A DNA stretch of 44,397 nucleotides from Aquificota bacterium. GTDB taxonomy: Bacteria > Aquificota > Aquificia > Aquificales > Aquificaceae. How positions within the stretch are numbered: position 1 is the stretch's first letter; every line of letters begins with the position of its first letter. Shown piece by piece: positions 43,251 through 44,397 of this stretch. Both the position numbers and the translations under genes were made by a program. Below the pieces are notes generated by a model that was given only the letters and a program-made list of their open reading frames with translations, searched no databases and was not told where the DNA came from. The stretch lies in NCBI GenBank assembly GCA_030950545.1, contig JAUZRJ010000081.1, forward strand, positions 1 through 44,397, written 5' to 3'.

Positions 43251-43405
43251 CCTGCCCCGTGCGTGGTCCGGAGCATACTGACGGGGCCTACAGGTCGGGC
43301 TGTAGGGAACCCGGCTTCGGGGAAGCCCCTTAGGGCTCTCCGAGAGGGTACCCACCTGAAAAGGTTGAGGCCCACCGGTATCTCCGGGGATCACGGCGGG
43401 GCGGG
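43251..43405 (+). ncRNA. ssrS: Probable 6S RNA
   Basis: This gap between pheT and fau is GC-rich, non-coding and folds into a rod. CCTGCCCCG (43251-43259) pairs with CGGGGCGGG (43397-43405). TGGTC/GATCA and CGGAG/CTCCG continue the stem with a two-base bulge, and ATAC/GTAT extends it toward a large irregular centre with further hairpins such as GGCTTC-GGG-GAAGCC. The gene just before fau (ygfA) is the classic location of ssrS, and a 6S RNA is reported in Aquifex. The length of about 155 nt or slightly more fits. Ends are approximate. Another structured RNA cannot be excluded. Confidence 0.55.
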
Positions 43406-43426
43406 TCACCTACCCTCTTGCCTTCC

Positions 43427-43444
43427 CCTCCTGGAAACAGGAGG
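43427..43444 (+). promoter_or_regulatory. GAAA-capped hairpin sequestering the fau ribosome-binding site
   Basis: CCTCCTG-GAAA-CAGGAGG is a perfect 7-bp stem with a GNRA tetraloop. Its 3' arm is the AGGAGG Shine-Dalgarno, 7 nt before the TTG start of fau. Translation should depend on opening of this stem. Confidence 0.65.
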
Positions 43445-43451
43445 TGGAAGA

Positions 43452-44006
43452 TTGACCATCACTAAGGAAGACCTGAGAAGGAGGATCCTGAGAAAGAGGA
43501 TATATCAAGACCCTGCGGAGAAGGAGAGAAAGGACGAGATCATAAGGAGCAGGCTCTTCAGCCTACCCGAGTTCACCAGGGCCAAGTCTGTGCTTCTTTA
43601 CTACCCCGTCAAGGGAGAGCCGGACCTCAGGCCCTTGTTTACCGAGGTGCTCAAAAACGGAACCCTGCTACTACCGAAGGTAAGAGGCGGAGAGCTTGCC
43701 CTCGTCAAGGTGAAGGATCCAAACAGGCTGAGGGCAGGCGCCTTCGGTATTCCGGAGCCTGAAGAAGGCGAAGAAGCGGACCCTGAGGAGGTGGAGCTCG
43801 CGGTAGTTCCCGGGGTGGTCTTTGACAGGATGTGTTTCAGGATCGGGTTCGGAAAAGGGTTCTACGACAGGCTTCTCACCAGGATCAGGGCGCCCAAGGT
43901 AGGTGTAGCATACTCCTTCCAGGTAGTCCAGGAGGTTCCCCGTGACCCCTGGGATGTACCCCTGGACTCGGTCCTTACCGAAGAGGAACTGATAAGGAGG
44001 TTGTGA
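43452..44006 (+). CDS. fau: 5-formyltetrahydrofolate cyclo-ligase family protein
   Basis: About 184 aa from TTG 43452. RRRILRKRIYQDPAEKERKDEII, SVLLYYPVKGEPDLRPLF, AVVPGVVFDRMCFRIGFGKGFYDRLL and VGVAYSFQVVQEVPRDPWDVPLD are family motifs, including the phosphate/ATP-binding GFGKGFYDR. Recycles 5-formyl-THF to methenyl-THF. The ORF track starts it at 43263, inside the 6S candidate, which I reject. It pairs conceptually with folC at 12-13 kb. It precedes rny by one base. Confidence 0.92.
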   Translation: MTITKEDLRRRILRKRIYQDPAEKERKDEIIRSRLFSLPEFTRAKSVLLYYPVKGEPDLRPLFTEVLKNGTLLLPKVRGGELALVKVKDPNRLRAGAFGIPEPEEGEEADPEEVELAVVPGVVFDRMCFRIGFGKGFYDRLLTRIRAPKVGVAYSFQVVQEVPRDPWDVPLDSVLTEEELIRRL

Positions 44007-44007
44007 G

Positions 44008-44397
44008 ATGGAACCGGTTGTGCTGGTGGCTATAGCGGGAGGTCTGGTCGCGGGTTTTCTCGTGGCGCTGATCATCACAAAGGGATCGGTAAAGCTTAAA
44101 AGGGAGGATCTGGAAAGGCAGGCTGAACAGATAGTTCAGGAGGCGAGGTCAAGGGCGGAAGCGATAATAAAGAGCGCTGAAGAGAAGGCGGAGTCCATAG
44201 TCAGGTCCGCGAAGGAAGAGGCGAGCAGGATAAGGAAAGAGATAAAAGAGCTTGAGGAGATCGTCCACTCCAAGGAGAGGCAGGTGGACAGGAAGTGGGA
44301 GGTCCTGGAAAAGCGGGAGGAGGAACTCTACAGGAGGGAAAGGGAGATAAGGGACCTGCAGAGGCAGGTGGAGCTGAGGGAAAGGGAGGTCTTTGAG
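44008..44397 (+). CDS. rny: Ribonuclease Y, N-terminal part (runs off window)
   Basis: Not in the ORF track because no stop lies in the window. From ATG 44008, behind AAGGAGG, it reads MEPVVLVAIAGGLVAGFLVALIITKG, one N-terminal membrane span, then a long charged coiled coil (QIVQEARSRAEAIIKSAEEKAESIVRSAKEEASRIRKE...). This is the RNase Y layout, with KH and HD catalytic domains expected beyond the right edge. 130 codons are present. The pheT-fau-rny neighbourhood supports it. RNase Y starts mRNA decay at the membrane. Confidence 0.88.
   Translation, partial: MEPVVLVAIAGGLVAGFLVALIITKGSVKLKREDLERQAEQIVQEARSRAEAIIKSAEEKAESIVRSAKEEASRIRKEIKELEEIVHSKERQVDRKWEVLEKREEELYRREREIRDLQRQVELREREVFE

Noticed and set aside
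43263-43451. N-terminal extension of fau
   Set aside because: It would translate the structured RNA. A Shine-Dalgarno and family start are found at TTG 43452.

Overview
The window is a piece of chromosome from a member of the Aquificae, probably Aquificaceae. The strongest pointer is a near-full-length relative of the Aquifex aeolicus leucine transporter LeuT. Supporting pointers are one MotA with two MotB proteins, a short TopA of about 540 residues, a TilS resembling the Aquifex enzyme, a split biotin-carboxylase subunit, CcsA-type cytochrome biogenesis, and a lysine/arginine/glutamate-rich proteome using AGG/AGA codons. GC looks well above that of A. aeolicus, so this is a relative rather than that species. 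I cannot name the genus.

Layout. 1-1.1 kb: the 5' part of a 16S rRNA gene (minus strand) and its promoter. 1.2-1.4 kb: tRNA-Arg(CCU) and tRNA-Phe(GAA). 1.3-4.6 kb (minus): kamA-like radical SAM gene, an unknown helical gene and topA. 4.7-7.1 kb: a lipoprotein gene under a perfect dyad, a biotin carboxylase subunit, and a leftover C-terminus of a MerA-like oxidoreductase. 7.1-11.1 kb: rsmA-speE, then rpsF-ssb-rpsR-rplI-ccsA. 11.1-13.6 kb (minus): folC and a degenerate EAL-HDOD gene. 13.6-19.7 kb: trpB2, a TPR-like gene, tilS, ftsH, leuC. 19.7-23.5 kb: a small cytochrome c (minus), mtnP, FUN14, leuT, DUF4149 and rusA. 23.5-28.5 kb: miaA (minus), tRNA-Pro(UGG), a BepA-like M48 lipoprotein protease, tRNA-Arg(UCU) and bamA. 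28.5-34.8 kb (minus): motA-motB1-motB2, a haem-motif GGDEF-EAL protein, pdxJ and galU. 34.9-37.4 kb: rnr and a Nudix hydrolase (minus). 37.4-40.9 kb (minus): cupredoxin-like protein, dihaem peroxidase, Tat-exported metallophosphoesterase and cytochrome c behind a Fur-box-like promoter. 40.9-44.4 kb: pheT, a probable 6S RNA, fau and the start of rny.

How parts fit. SpeE makes methylthioadenosine as by-product and the MtnP-family enzyme would deal with it or its deaminated form. MotA/MotB1/MotB2 sit beside a GGDEF-EAL protein whose extracytoplasmic domain carries a CxxCH motif, which suggests redox-linked c-di-GMP control of motility. The M48/TPR lipoprotein next to BamA fits outer-membrane protein quality control. 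The least understood unit is the cupredoxin-peroxidase-phosphoesterase-cytochrome operon.

Genome style. The window is extremely compact. All seven convergent gene junctions overlap at their 3' ends, including topA running antisense into tRNA-Phe. Many genes that begin a transcript have a -10 box only 6-12 nt before the start codon and no Shine-Dalgarno, while genes inside operons usually have a good GGAGG. This suggests widespread leaderless or near-leaderless transcription. No CRISPR array, insertion sequence or prophage was seen, and no stretch above 300 bases lacks a gene.
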